In this document: piece by piece, positions 42,590 through 51,783 of the stretch
Layout of the letters: every line of letters starts with the position of its first letter
Numbering within the stretch: the stretch's first letter is position 1
Assembly: GCF_001650025.1 (NCBI RefSeq)
Contig: NZ_LVVY01000094.1
Span: forward strand, 1-64,000
Source: Devosia elaeis
GTDB lineage: Bacteria > Pseudomonadota > Alphaproteobacteria > Rhizobiales > Devosiaceae
Direction of reading: 5' to 3'
DNA length: 64,000 bases
Position numbers and translations under genes: made by a program
The notes under the pieces: model-generated
What the model was told of the DNA's origin: nothing
What the model saw: only the letters and a program-made list of their open reading frames with translations
The model's database searches: none

Positions 42590-44215
42590 TCAATTGTGTT
42601 CGCCAAGGCCAAATTCGCTGGGGATCAGCGGCAGGCGCGTTACCGAGCGCGGCCCGCCAGGCGAAAGCATCTCCTCCTGCCGGGCCGAACATTCCCGCCG
42701 CGGGCACAGCCGGCAACTGGGCCCCACCGGCACATCGGCGCTCTGGTCGTTGAGATCGAGCCCCGCCGCATAGACGGTGCGGTCGGCATGGAGCACGTCG
42801 CAGGCCAGCATCACCGAAATCGAAATGGGCTGGTCGCGGAACGATCCGGCGCGGTGTTGCAGGGTCCGGGCGATGAACAGATAGCGCGAACCGTCGGAAA
42901 ACCGCACCACTTGGCGCAAAATAGCGCCCGGCTGCCGGAAGGCCCCATAGATCGCCCAGAGTGGGCAGGCATGCCCGGAATTGGGCAGCAACAGGCCCGG
43001 CAGCGGAAAATGCTTGGTCAGCCGCCCCGCCGGGTCCGAGCGCAGGAAGCCGAAAGGAATGCCCTCCTCCCCCGGCCGCCGCAGCGAAACCAGCCGATGG
43101 GCGACCTGCTCGAAGCTGCCCCCGAAGGTCTCGCGCAGATAATCGGCGTCATAGGCGGATGCCTCGGCCTCCGCCAGAAACCGCGAATAGGGGAAGACGA
43201 TGGCCCCGGCGAGATAGGAGCCCAGCGCCCGCGCGGCCAGTCGCCGCGAGGTTTCGTTGGTCAGCATCGCCCCGTCGAGAATATCGCGCAGCACATCGGC
43301 GGCCACCAATTCCCCGAGCAGCCGCGCCAGCTGGAATTGCCGCGTCGCCAGCGTCGTCGTGCCCTGGAACCACATGACGCCGCGCTCCGGCTCGTAGCGG
43401 TATTGCCCGGGAAAATCCGCCGGTCCCGGCCGCCCGCCGATGCGCGTCACCACACCGAACTGGCGCTCCAGCATCTCGACCAGCGCAGCGAGACCGAAAT
43501 GGCCGTGCTGCGCTTCGATTCGCGCCCGCAATTGCGCTGCGACGGCTTCGAGCTGCGGGAAATAATTCTGCCGCTCGATGATCAGGTCATCGATTTCCCG
43601 CCGCGTCGATACGGTGCGCGCCGCCTGGCTGGTCACTTCGAACTGGCCGATCAGGCTCCGCGCGACATCGCCCAGGATGCGCGCCTCTCGGCCGATGGCG
43701 ACGAGGAATTTCTGCCGCTCGTCCTCATCGAGATCGGCCACGTCCTCGAGGATTTCCGCGCTGGAGCGCACGGCGGTGATGCCCGAGAGAATCTGGTGCA
43801 GCAATTGGCTCAGGAGCGGGTCCGAGCGCAGCCGGTCCGCATAGGCATCGGCATTGTCCCGCGCATCGGAATAGGCCCGGTGCAGCCGCGCCATGGCCGT
43901 GGCGCTGGCCGGATATTGCGCCACCAATTGCCGCCTTTCATCCGGCTGGAACGGCAGCGACTCGACCATGGGGTCGGCATAGGCCTCTTCCAACTCATGC
44001 ATCAGTTTCTGCTCGGCCTGACCGGTCAGGTCGTCGATTGCGATCTGCAGATGATGCGCCACGCGCTGCAGGAGCGCGCCGCCGACATCGCGTTTATTGT
44101 TTTCGATGAGGTTGAGATAGCTCGGCGAAATGCCCACCAGCCGCGCCAGTGCCGCCTGGGAAATCTTCAACGATTTCCGCCTGTTGCTGATCCGGAATCC
44201 GATCGGCGCCCGCAT
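42590..44215 (-). CDS. ScfR/RamB-like short-chain fatty acyl-responsive XRE regulator
   Basis: Protein of 541 residues. An N-terminal Cro/C1-type HTH (residues 5-65: GFRISNRRKSLKISQAALARLVGISPSYLNLIE). A coiled-coil linker (about 75-230). A DUF955/IrrE-like block (about 280-340, TTTLATRQFQLARLLGEL) lacks the metal-binding HExxH. A C-terminal DUF2083-type region with a Cys pair (CRLCPRREC) and FDLRPxQL-like ends. Family members (RamB, PrpR, ScfR) control acetate or propionate metabolism and bind acyl-CoA or related ligands. Divergent from the HAAT operon and 54 bp upstream of the receiver gene. Confidence 0.88.
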   Translation of the reverse strand: MRAPIGFRISNRRKSLKISQAALARLVGISPSYLNLIENNKRDVGGALLQRVAHHLQIAIDDLTGQAEQKLMHELEEAYADPMVESLPFQPDERRQLVAQYPASATAMARLHRAYSDARDNADAYADRLRSDPLLSQLLHQILSGITAVRSSAEILEDVADLDEDERQKFLVAIGREARILGDVARSLIGQFEVTSQAARTVSTRREIDDLIIERQNYFPQLEAVAAQLRARIEAQHGHFGLAALVEMLERQFGVVTRIGGRPGPADFPGQYRYEPERGVMWFQGTTTLATRQFQLARLLGELVAADVLRDILDGAMLTNETSRRLAARALGSYLAGAIVFPYSRFLAEAEASAYDADYLRETFGGSFEQVAHRLVSLRRPGEEGIPFGFLRSDPAGRLTKHFPLPGLLLPNSGHACPLWAIYGAFRQPGAILRQVVRFSDGSRYLFIARTLQHRAGSFRDQPISISVMLACDVLHADRTVYAAGLDLNDQSADVPVGPSCRLCPRRECSARQEEMLSPGGPRSVTRLPLIPSEFGLGEHN

Positions 44216-44283
44216 GGCCCACCCCCTCCCCGAGAAGACCGCCTGTCAACACATTCACAAATAATGCGTCACGACAGATCAAC

Positions 44284-44296
44284 AATTTACAAAATT
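44284..44296. promoter_or_regulatory. candidate operator between ScfR-like and HAAT genes
   Basis: 13-bp perfect inverted repeat AATTT-ACA-AAATT in the 191-bp divergent region 44216-44406. It is AT-rich against a GC-rich background. The flanking promoter elements could not be defined. Confidence 0.35.
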
Positions 44297-44406
44297 CTGG
44301 TGGTATTACAATGCTCTATTGAAGCCGTTTTCAAATGTGTCGAATACTGGGCAGGCGGTGAAGTCCCGACAATGTATCGGAACTCCCGCGCCAAAGGAGG
44401 AGATCA

Positions 44407-45765
44407 ATGACACTTTTGAAGCGCGGGCTGACCCGCCGCAGAGTTATGCAGACCGGCATGGCCGGCATCATCGGCGCCGGTGTCGCACCCATAATGTTCA
44501 CCAGGGGCGCCTGGGCGCAGGAGGATTTCTGCAACAACCCGACCGGCGACACCGTCACCATCGGCCTCAACCTGCCGCTGACCGGCGCCTATGCCGAGGA
44601 AGGCGCCGACGAACAGAAGGCTTATGAGCTCGCCATTGCCCACCTCAACGGCGAAGGCGATGGCGGCCTTCTCAACGTGCTCGCCCCCTCCGCGCTCAAG
44701 GGCAACGGCATCCTGGGCAAGAAGGTCGGCTATGTGTCCTCGGACAGCCAGACCAAGTCCGACGTGGCCCGCGCCGGCGCCACCCGCATGATCGAGCGCG
44801 ACGGCGCCATCATGATCACCGGCGGCTCGTCCTCGGGCGAAGCCATTGCCGTTCAGGGCCTGTGCCAGGAAAAGGGCATCATCTTCATGGCCGGCCTGAC
44901 GCACTCCAACGACACGACCGGCAAGGACAAGCGCCGCTACGGCTTCCGCCATTTCTTCAACGCCTATCAGTCCGGCATCGCCCTGGGCCCGGTTCTGGGC
45001 CAGGAATACGGCGCAGACCGCCGCGCCTATCACCTCACCGCCGATTATACCTGGGGCTGGACGCAGGAAGAGTCGATCAAGGCTGCCACCGAAGCCCTCG
45101 GCTGGGAAACCGTGGCCGCCGTGCGCACCCCGCTCGGCTCCACCGATTATTCCCAGTACCTGACGCCGATCCTCAATTCCGGCGCCGACGTGCTGATCCT
45201 CAACCATTACGGCCTCGACATGGTGAACTCCCTGCCCCAGGCCGTGCAGTTCGGCCTGCGCGACCGCCAGGCCAATGGCAAGCAGTTCCAGATCGTCACC
45301 CCGCTGGTGTCGGAACTGATGGCCAAGGGCGCCGGCGAAGCCATGCAGGGTGTGTTCGGTACCTCCAACTGGCACTGGAACCTGCAGGATCCGGGCTCCA
45401 TCGCCTTCACCAAGTCCTTCGGCGCCGCCTATGGCTCCCCGCCGTCCCAGGCCGCCCACACCGCCTATGTGCAGATGCTGCTCTACGCGGATGCGGTCGA
45501 ACGCGCCGGCACCTTCTACCCCCCCGAGGTCATCAAGGCGCTGGAAGGCCACGAATTCGACGGCATGGGCAATGGCAAGACGCTCTACCGTGCCGAGGAC
45601 CATCAGTGCATGAAATCGGTTCTGGTGGTGCAGGGCAATGAAGCCCCGACCAGCGAATTCGACGTGCTGAACGTGGTCCAGGAAGTGGACCGCGAGACCA
45701 CGACCTACGATCCGTCGATCTTCGGCGGCGAACTCGGCCCCGCAGAACCGGCGCCGCTGTGCTGA
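44407..45765 (+). CDS. HAAT-family ABC transporter substrate-binding protein (Tat signal)
   Basis: Binding protein of 452 residues with a twin-arginine signal: TRRRVMQTGMAGIIGAGVAP, AWA cleavage region. The mature protein is of the branched-chain amino acid/urea/amide type (Peripla_BP_6): NNPTGDTVTIGLNLPLTGAYAEEGADEQKAYELAI, GGSSSGEAIAVQGLCQEKGI and ADYTWGWTQEESI. Four cysteines are present in the mature part. ATG 44407 is preceded by GGAGGAG. It heads the operon with livHMGF-like genes. The ligand cannot be assigned; branched-chain amino acids, urea or short-chain amides are the typical range. Confidence 0.9.
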   Translation: MTLLKRGLTRRRVMQTGMAGIIGAGVAPIMFTRGAWAQEDFCNNPTGDTVTIGLNLPLTGAYAEEGADEQKAYELAIAHLNGEGDGGLLNVLAPSALKGNGILGKKVGYVSSDSQTKSDVARAGATRMIERDGAIMITGGSSSGEAIAVQGLCQEKGIIFMAGLTHSNDTTGKDKRRYGFRHFFNAYQSGIALGPVLGQEYGADRRAYHLTADYTWGWTQEESIKAATEALGWETVAAVRTPLGSTDYSQYLTPILNSGADVLILNHYGLDMVNSLPQAVQFGLRDRQANGKQFQIVTPLVSELMAKGAGEAMQGVFGTSNWHWNLQDPGSIAFTKSFGAAYGSPPSQAAHTAYVQMLLYADAVERAGTFYPPEVIKALEGHEFDGMGNGKTLYRAEDHQCMKSVLVVQGNEAPTSEFDVLNVVQEVDRETTTYDPSIFGGELGPAEPAPLC

Positions 45766-45781
45766 TCGCTTGATCCCTTTG

Positions 45782-45808
45782 GCTCGCCCCTCGCGGGGCG
45801 GGCTTTCT
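45782..45808 (+). terminator. stem-loop after the HAAT binding-protein gene
   Basis: 9-bp stem GCTCGCCCC/GGGGCGGGC with loop TCGC and a short TTTCT, 17 bp past the stop. It lies inside the operon, so partial termination is likely. Confidence 0.75.
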
Positions 45809-45812
45809 CAGT

Positions 45813-45907
45813 AGACCTCATCCTGAGCCCGTCGAAGGACGAGGTCGTGCCCCGATTGTTCGAGCCTTGTACCACGCGCTCGTGGTTCGACAGGCTCACC
45901 ATGAGGG
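45813..45907. repeat. dispersed inverted repeat, family B
   Basis: AGACCTCATCCTGAGCCCGT opens and GACAGGCTCACCATGAGG closes the element. It lies inside the HAAT operon between the binding-protein terminator and livH, ending about 30 bp before the livH start. Confidence 0.8.
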
Positions 45908-45936
45908 CTACGGAAGCGAGCTCAGCGGAGCCATCC

Positions 45937-46968
45937 ATGTTCGAAGTCATCTTTCTGCAATTTCTCAACGGGCTCGACAAAGGCGCCGCCTATGCGCTGA
46001 TCGCCCTTGGCCTCACCCTGGTGTTCGGCACGCTGGGCGTGGTCAATTTCGCCCATGGTGCCCTGTTCATGCTCGGCGCCTTCTGCGCCGTCACCGTGCG
46101 CATGTTCCTCACCATGGAAACGGTCACGGTCGATCCGACCCAGCTCTCCCCTTGGGGCGCGCCGCTGGAAATCCGCGAGCCGCTGGTCCAGGCCTGGCTC
46201 GGCGATTTCGGCGCGGTGCTGGTCAATTACTCGGTGCCGTTCTCGATCCTCATCACCATCCCCATCATGCTGCTGGTCGGCATCGGGCTGGAACGTGGCA
46301 TCATCAAGCATTTCTACAAGCGCCCCCATGCCGAGCAGATCCTGGTGACCTTCGGCCTGGCCATCGTGGCCCAGGAAGTCATCAAGTCGATCTTCGGCCC
46401 CAATCCCATTCCCCAGCCGATGCCCACCGATCTGCGCGGTGCCGCCGATATCGGCGCCTGGCTGGGCATGCAGGCCAATGTCATCACCTATCCGATCTGG
46501 CGCCTGGTCTATTTCCTGTTCGCCGGCGTAGTCATCGGCGCGGTCTTCGCCTTCCTCCAGTTCACCACCTTCGGCATGGTGGTGCGCGCCGGCATGGCCG
46601 ATCGCGAGACGGTGGGCCTGCTCGGCATCAATATCGATCGCCGCTTCACCATCATGTTCGGCCTTGCCGCCGTCGTCGCCGGCGTGGCGGGCGTCATGTA
46701 CACGCCGCTCCTGCCGCCGAACTATCATATCGGCATGGACTTCCTGGTGCTCAGTTTCGTGGTGGTCGTGGTGGGCGGCATGGGCTCGCTGCCCGGCGCC
46801 GTCGCCGCCGGCTTCCTGCTCGGGATTCTCCAGAGCTTCGCCTCCATGAACCAGGTGAAAGCCATCTTCCCCGGCATCGACCAGATCATCATCTATCTCG
46901 TCGCCGTCGTCATTCTACTCGTTCGTCCGCGTGGCCTGCTCGGCCGGCGCGGTGTCATGGAGGCCTGA
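45937..46968 (+). CDS. livH: HAAT-family ABC permease LivH-like
   Basis: Inner-membrane permease of 343 residues. Start motif [40 protein letters not shown] is diagnostic of Liv[21 protein letters not shown] is the ATPase-contact loop. ATG 45937 has a CGGAG site. The LivM gene follows after 1 bp. Gene symbol marks family position, not proven leucine transport. Confidence 0.92.
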   Translation: MFEVIFLQFLNGLDKGAAYALIALGLTLVFGTLGVVNFAHGALFMLGAFCAVTVRMFLTMETVTVDPTQLSPWGAPLEIREPLVQAWLGDFGAVLVNYSVPFSILITIPIMLLVGIGLERGIIKHFYKRPHAEQILVTFGLAIVAQEVIKSIFGPNPIPQPMPTDLRGAADIGAWLGMQANVITYPIWRLVYFLFAGVVIGAVFAFLQFTTFGMVVRAGMADRETVGLLGINIDRRFTIMFGLAAVVAGVAGVMYTPLLPPNYHIGMDFLVLSFVVVVVGGMGSLPGAVAAGFLLGILQSFASMNQVKAIFPGIDQIIIYLVAVVILLVRPRGLLGRRGVMEA

Positions 46969-46969
46969 C

Positions 46970-48106
46970 ATGAATCCCGCTCTCATGTCCCGCAACGACC
47001 TCTTCCTGCTGCTCGGCTTCACCCTGGTGGTGCTGGCCATGCCGATCTGGCTGGCGCCTTTCGGCGCCGGCTATCCGGACCTGCTGCAGCGTTTCATGAT
47101 CTACGGCATCTTCGCCGTCGGCTTTAACATCCTCTTCGGCCTCACCGGCTATCTCAGCTTCGGCCATGCCGCCTTTTTCGGCGTCGGTTCCTACACCGCC
47201 GTCTGGTCGCTGAAGCTGCTGACCCTGGACGCCATCCCGGCCCTGTTCTTCGCTGTCATCATCTCGGGCCTCTTCGCCCTGGTCATCGGCTTCCTCTGCC
47301 TGCGCCGCTCGGGCATCTATTTCTCCATCCTCACCCTGGCCTTCGCCCAGATGAGCTACAATCTCGCCTATTCGGTGCTCACCCCGATCACCAATGGCGA
47401 AACCGGCCTGCAACTGACCCTTTCCGATCCGCGCGTCATCGACGCGGCCGTAGGCCATACTTTCGTGGGCCAGCCGATCCCGACCCTCCTGGGCACGCCG
47501 ATCGGCGGCTATGCCGGCTTCTATTTCTGCGCCGGCTTCCTCATCATCACCTTCTTCATCGCCCAGCGCATTGCCGGCTCGCCCTTCGGCATGATGCTCA
47601 AGGCGATCAAGTCCAACCAGACCCGCATGCAGTTCACCGGGTTCAATACCCGCCCCTATGCCCTCTCCGCCTTCGTGATCTCGGGCATGTATGCGGGCCT
47701 GGCCGGCGCCCTGCTCGCCGTCACCGACCCGCTGGCCGGCGCCGAGCGCATGCAATGGACCGCCTCGGGCGAAGTCGTGCTCATGACCATCCTGGGCGGC
47801 GTCGGCACCCTGGTGGGCCCGGTCATCGGCGCCTGGATCATCAAATATTTCGAGAACATCCTCTCGGCGCTCAACGACAATATCCTCGCCCGCTTTTTCG
47901 ACTTCCTGCCCGATGGCGTGGATACCTTCTTCGTCAAGGTCATCGGCAAGTTCGTGGGCGATGGCTGGCACCTGACACTGGGCCTGGTCTTCGTGATCAT
48001 CGTGATCTTCCTGCCGGGCGGCATCATGGAAGGCGTCCGCCGCGTCGCCGCCATGTTCGACCGCTCGGGCGGCAAGACCTCCACCCGCACGCAAGCCGCA
48101 GAATAG
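46970..48106 (+). CDS. livM: HAAT-family ABC permease LivM-like
   Basis: Inner-membrane permease of 378 residues. [28 protein letters not shown] and [25 protein letters not shown] match LivM, with [23 protein letters not shown] near the end. Start ATG 46970 lies just after the livH stop; the site GGAGG is inside livH. The TM count is about 8-10. Confidence 0.92.
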   Translation: MNPALMSRNDLFLLLGFTLVVLAMPIWLAPFGAGYPDLLQRFMIYGIFAVGFNILFGLTGYLSFGHAAFFGVGSYTAVWSLKLLTLDAIPALFFAVIISGLFALVIGFLCLRRSGIYFSILTLAFAQMSYNLAYSVLTPITNGETGLQLTLSDPRVIDAAVGHTFVGQPIPTLLGTPIGGYAGFYFCAGFLIITFFIAQRIAGSPFGMMLKAIKSNQTRMQFTGFNTRPYALSAFVISGMYAGLAGALLAVTDPLAGAERMQWTASGEVVLMTILGGVGTLVGPVIGAWIIKYFENILSALNDNILARFFDFLPDGVDTFFVKVIGKFVGDGWHLTLGLVFVIIVIFLPGGIMEGVRRVAAMFDRSGGKTSTRTQAAE

Positions 48107-48116
48107 GACCCCGGCC

Positions 48117-48881
48117 ATGGCACAAAACAATGTTGTCCTGCATGTCGCGGACGTCCACAAAAGGTTCGGCGGCCTGCACGCCCTGGCCGACATCGATCTG
48201 CAGATCGAGGAAGGCAAGACCCATGCGATCATCGGCCCCAACGGAGCCGGTAAATCGACCCTGCTCAACGTCATCATCGGCAAGCTGCCGCCCACCAGCG
48301 GCCAGGTGGTGTTCGACGGCACGATCCTGACCGGAAGAAAACCCTATCAGATCAACCAGCTCGGCATTGCCCGGGTGTTCCAGACGCCCGAGATTTTCGC
48401 CGATCTTTCAGTGCTCCATAACGTCATGATCCCGGCACTCGCCAAGCGCGACGGCATGTTCAGGCTCAACATGCTGCGCACGCTGGACAGCGAGACCGGC
48501 ATCCGCGCCGAGGCCGAACACATGCTGGAGGATGTGGGGTTGATCAACCGCCGCCACATGCAGGCCGGCTCGCTCTCGCGCGGCGACAAGCGCCGCATGG
48601 AACTGGCCATGTGCCTCATCCAGCATCCGCGCCTCTTGCTGCTGGACGAACCCACGGCCGGCATGAGCCGCCATGACACCAACACCACCATCGACCTGCT
48701 CAAGAAGATCAAGGCCCGCGGCATGACCAAGGTGATCATCGAGCACGACATGCATGTCGTGTTCTCGCTGGCCGACAAGATTTCGGTGCTCGCCCAGGGG
48801 CGGATCATCGCCGATGGCATGCCCGATCAGGTGCGTGGCAATCCCAAAGTGCAGGAAGCCTATCTCGGAGGAGCCCATTGA
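48117..48881 (+). CDS. livG: HAAT-family ABC ATP-binding protein LivG-like
   Basis: ATPase of 254 residues. Walker A is GPNGAGKST, the signature is LSRGDKRRME instead of LSGGQ, and Walker B LLLLDEPTAGMSRHDT is followed by the switch His in IIEHDMHVVFSL. LivG-typical RVFQTPEIFADLSVLHNV is present. It overlaps livF by 1 bp (TGATG). Confidence 0.93.
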   Translation: MAQNNVVLHVADVHKRFGGLHALADIDLQIEEGKTHAIIGPNGAGKSTLLNVIIGKLPPTSGQVVFDGTILTGRKPYQINQLGIARVFQTPEIFADLSVLHNVMIPALAKRDGMFRLNMLRTLDSETGIRAEAEHMLEDVGLINRRHMQAGSLSRGDKRRMELAMCLIQHPRLLLLDEPTAGMSRHDTNTTIDLLKKIKARGMTKVIIEHDMHVVFSLADKISVLAQGRIIADGMPDQVRGNPKVQEAYLGGAH

Positions 48882-49648
48882 TGAGTTCCATCGCCATGAC
48901 CACCGAAACCATCGTCAGCCAGGCCGCCGAAGTGGAAACCAGCCGTCCCTTCTTCTCGGTGCGCGATATCCACGCCTATTACGGCGAAAGCTATATCGTG
49001 CAGGGCGTGTCGCTCGATATCCGCAAGGGCGAAATCCTGGCCCTGCTCGGCCGCAACGGCGCCGGCAAGACCTCTACCCTGCGCACCATTGCCCGCACCG
49101 GCAATCCGGAAATGCGCCAGGGCGAAATCTGGCTCGACGGCCAGGCCGTGCACCAGATGAAGAGTTTCGAGGCCGCCCGCGCCGGTATCCAGCTCGTGCC
49201 CGAGGACCGCCGCATCATCCAGGGCCTGAGCGTCGAGGAAAACCTCAACCTCGCCCGCGTCGCCCCCGGCCACGGCTGGAGCCTCGAGCAGATTTACGAG
49301 AGCTTTCCGCGCCTCGCCGAGCGCCGCACCCAGGATGGTGTCACCCTGTCGGGGGGCGAGCAGCAGATGCTGGCCATTGCCCGCGCCCTCGCCCGCGACC
49401 TCAAGCTCCTGCTGCTCGACGAGCCCTATGAGGGCCTGGCCCCGGTCATCGTGCAGGAAATCGAACGCATCCTGCATTCGATCAAGCCGCTGGGCATCAC
49501 CACCATCATCGTCGAACAGAACGCCGTGGCGGCCCTGAAACTCGCCGACCGCGCCGTCATCCTCGACACCGGCGAGGTCGTCTTCTCCGGCACCGCCAAG
49601 GAGGTCCTCGACAACGCCGAACTTCGTCACGAATATTTGGCGATTTAG
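48881..49648 (+). CDS. livF: HAAT-family ABC ATP-binding protein LivF-like
   Basis: ATPase of 255 residues. Walker A GRNGAGKTS, signature LSGGEQQML, Walker B LLLLDEPYEGLAPVI and IIVEQNAVAAL are LivF-type. The ATG used is 48881 (MSSIAMTTE), directly overlapping the livG stop; a GTG/TTG start one codon earlier is less likely. A 20-residue lead precedes the usual LivF start SVRDIHAYYGESYIVQGVSL. Confidence 0.93.
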   Translation: MSSIAMTTETIVSQAAEVETSRPFFSVRDIHAYYGESYIVQGVSLDIRKGEILALLGRNGAGKTSTLRTIARTGNPEMRQGEIWLDGQAVHQMKSFEAARAGIQLVPEDRRIIQGLSVEENLNLARVAPGHGWSLEQIYESFPRLAERRTQDGVTLSGGEQQMLAIARALARDLKLLLLDEPYEGLAPVIVQEIERILHSIKPLGITTIIVEQNAVAALKLADRAVILDTGEVVFSGTAKEVLDNAELRHEYLAI

Positions 49649-49668
49649 GCCTTCAACCGAACTTTCAT

Positions 49669-49753
49669 AGACCTCATCCTGAGCCTGTCGAAGGACGAGG
49701 TCGCGGCCACCGAGTAACCGATCTCGTGGTTCGACAGGCTCACCATGAGGTCT
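49669..49753. repeat. dispersed inverted repeat, family B
   Basis: AGACCTCATCCTGAGCCTGT to CACCATGAGGTCTCC, 21 bp after the livF stop. The 477-bp gap 49649-50125 between the convergent livF and pxpA holds this and the next two repeat blocks; no gene is seen in it. Confidence 0.8.
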
Positions 49754-49824
49754 CCGAGAGTTCAGAAATCCGGCCCCAGGCCGCAAACGCTACCCTGGGT
49801 CCTTCAGGTAAAGGCATGATGCCG

Positions 49825-49920
49825 ATCTCACCCTCTCCCCCCTGAAGGCCCCAGGGTTCACCTTTCTTACCTCTCCTTTTGGGGGAGAGGTCGGCTCGCA
49901 GCGCCGAGTGAGGGGGCCTT
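49825..49920. repeat. C-rich/G-rich intergenic repeat
   Basis: CTCACCCTCTCCCCC is followed after about 50 bp by GGGGGAGAGG and GCGCCGAGTGAGGGGG. It forms an imperfect large inverted repeat and is related to those at 76-124 and 63301-63412. Confidence 0.55.
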
Positions 49921-50009
49921 GCAATCGGCTCCACAAGCAAAATCCCACCCCATTCCGAATCGTCACTCTCCGGCTTGCCCCAACGGCTCTTGCACCGCAG
50001 CCGTCCGCC

Positions 50010-50100
50010 CCGGATCGTCACCCTCAGGCTCGACCTGAGGGCGTTTGCGACAAGCGCCACAAACAAAGACCCTCGGGTCGATCCCGAGAATGACAAGCAT
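50010..50100. repeat. CCTCAGGCTCGACCTGAGGG palindromic repeat
   Basis: Two small palindromes, CCTCAGGCTCGACCTGAGGG and CTCGGGTCGATCCCGAG, about 45 bp apart and flanked by GTCA/TGAC. No second copy is seen in the window. It lies just before the pxpA 3' end. Confidence 0.55.
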
Positions 50101-50125
50101 TGGGCGGATGGCGGATGAGGGGTTT

Positions 50126-50884
50126 TTACCCCTCCACCTCCGGCGCCCCCGCCGCAATGGTCACGCCCTCGCCTTCCAGCGCGTCGCGCACTTCGCGCGC
50201 TAGGTCGACCGCGCCCGGCGTATCGCCATGCAGGCATATCGAGCGCGCCGCCGATTTCAGCACCGAGCCGTCGATGGCCTCGATTTCCCCATGCAGCGCC
50301 AGCCGCAGGCACCGCGCGATCACCGCATCGACATCGTGGATCACCGCGCCCTCCCGGTCGCGCGGCACCAGCAGGCCATCCGCGCTATAGGCCCTGTCGG
50401 CATAGGCCTCGCGGATCAGCGGCATGCCCACGGCCTTGGCCGCCCGCACCTGCTCGCTATTGTCGAGCGCCAGCACCGCCATATGCGGGTCCATGGCCCG
50501 GATGGAGGCGAAGACACCCACGGCAAAGGCCAGTTCCTCCGCCGTCTGGTTGGCCAGCGCGCCATGCAGCTTCACATAGGCCAGCGGTACCCCGACTTCC
50601 CGGGCGATGTGCCGCACCAAGAACATCTGCTCGCGGATTTGCCCCAGCAATTGCTCGAGCGGCATGACCACGCGGAAGCGCCCGAACCGTTTCTTGTCGG
50701 CATAGCCCGGATGCGCCCCCGCCCGCGCGCCGCGCGCCTTGCACACCTTGAGGATATGCCGGATCGTCGCCGCGTCGCCCGCATGGCCTCCACAGGCGAT
50801 CGAGGCGCTGGAGACGATGCCGAGCAGGTCTTCGTCCGTCCCCATGCCTTCGCCGAGATCGGCGTTGAGATCGATGCTGGTCAT
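50126..50884 (-). CDS. pxpA: 5-oxoprolinase subunit PxpA (LamB/YcsF family)
   Basis: Cytoplasmic protein of 252 residues, MTSIDLNADLGEGMGTDEDL, with SSASIACGGHAGDAATI, GAHPGYADKKRFGRF and VKLHGALANQT, the LamB/YcsF pattern. With PxpB and PxpC it hydrolyses 5-oxoproline to glutamate with ATP. It overlaps pxpC by 4 bp and is last in the operon. A small hairpin GAGGGGT/ACCCCTC spans its stop. Confidence 0.93.
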   Translation of the reverse strand: MTSIDLNADLGEGMGTDEDLLGIVSSASIACGGHAGDAATIRHILKVCKARGARAGAHPGYADKKRFGRFRVVMPLEQLLGQIREQMFLVRHIAREVGVPLAYVKLHGALANQTAEELAFAVGVFASIRAMDPHMAVLALDNSEQVRAAKAVGMPLIREAYADRAYSADGLLVPRDREGAVIHDVDAVIARCLRLALHGEIEAIDGSVLKSAARSICLHGDTPGAVDLAREVRDALEGEGVTIAAGAPEVEG

Positions 50885-51783
50885 GTCTGTCCGCTCCGCA
50901 ACAAGCGATGCGCATGGTCCACCGAGACCGGCTCAAAGGCAAGAACGCTGCCGGGCCGCATCTGCGCGAAGCGGTCGAGATCGGCGCCGATGATCGTGCC
51001 AATGCGCGGATAGCCGCCGGTGGGCTGATGATCGCGCATCAGCACGATGGGCGTGCCATCGCCCAGGATTTGGATATCCCCCGGCAGCACCGGATCGGAA
51101 ACCAGCGACAGGATGCTTTGGCCGCCGAACACGCCGTCCTCGTCGGCCAGCCGCACCCCCATGCGGTCCATGGCGGGGCTGATCCGGAACCGCGCGCCAA
51201 CGAACTGGCTCTGCACTTGCACCGAAAACCGCTCCCAATGCAGGCCCCGGATAAAGCGGATCGGTCCGTCCTCGACAGGCGCGGTCGCAATCGGGCCGGG
51301 CTCACCCGCCCCGTCCTCGAACCGCAGGCGATCTCCCGCCGCCAATGCCCGGCCCTCCAGCCCGCCGAGCCGGGCTCGCATATTGGTGGATAGGCTCCCC
51401 AGCACGTCGGGCAGGTCCAGCCGGGCGCCGAAGCGCAGATAGCCGTAATTGCCGGCGGACCCGGGAGTCACCGACAGAAGATCGCCTGCCGACAGCCGGG
51501 CCGCGCCCGGCCAGCCCAATGCCGCCCCATTGATCCGCACGGCGAAGGCCCCTCCGGCCCAACCGATCCGCACCGCGCCCGTTTCGATCACCAGGTCGAG
51601 CCCAGCCCGGGTCATCTCGATCCCCGCCCCCGATCCTGCGCCGGCCAAGGCACCAGCCTGCCGGAACGCGCCCTGATCCATCGGCCCCGACGCGCTGATT
51701 CCATGCGCCAGAAGCCCATGCCGCCCCGCATCCTGAATGGTCGCCAGCGGGCCGGCCCGCACGATCCGCACCAGGGCGCTCAT
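50881..51783 (-). CDS. pxpC: 5-oxoprolinase subunit PxpC
   Basis: Protein of 300 residues of the biotin-dependent carboxyltransferase/allophanate hydrolase subunit 2 type, MSALVRIVRAGPLATIQDAG. Motifs: GRHGLLAHGISASGPMDQGAF near residue 20, FGGQSILSLVSDPVLPGDIQILGDGTPIVLMRDHQPTGGYP near 225-265. It overlaps pxpB by 4 bp. Start ATG 51783 chosen; the open frame to 52455 is antisense-like extension. Confidence 0.93.
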   Translation of the reverse strand: MSALVRIVRAGPLATIQDAGRHGLLAHGISASGPMDQGAFRQAGALAGAGSGAGIEMTRAGLDLVIETGAVRIGWAGGAFAVRINGAALGWPGAARLSAGDLLSVTPGSAGNYGYLRFGARLDLPDVLGSLSTNMRARLGGLEGRALAAGDRLRFEDGAGEPGPIATAPVEDGPIRFIRGLHWERFSVQVQSQFVGARFRISPAMDRMGVRLADEDGVFGGQSILSLVSDPVLPGDIQILGDGTPIVLMRDHQPTGGYPRIGTIIGADLDRFAQMRPGSVLAFEPVSVDHAHRLLRSGQT

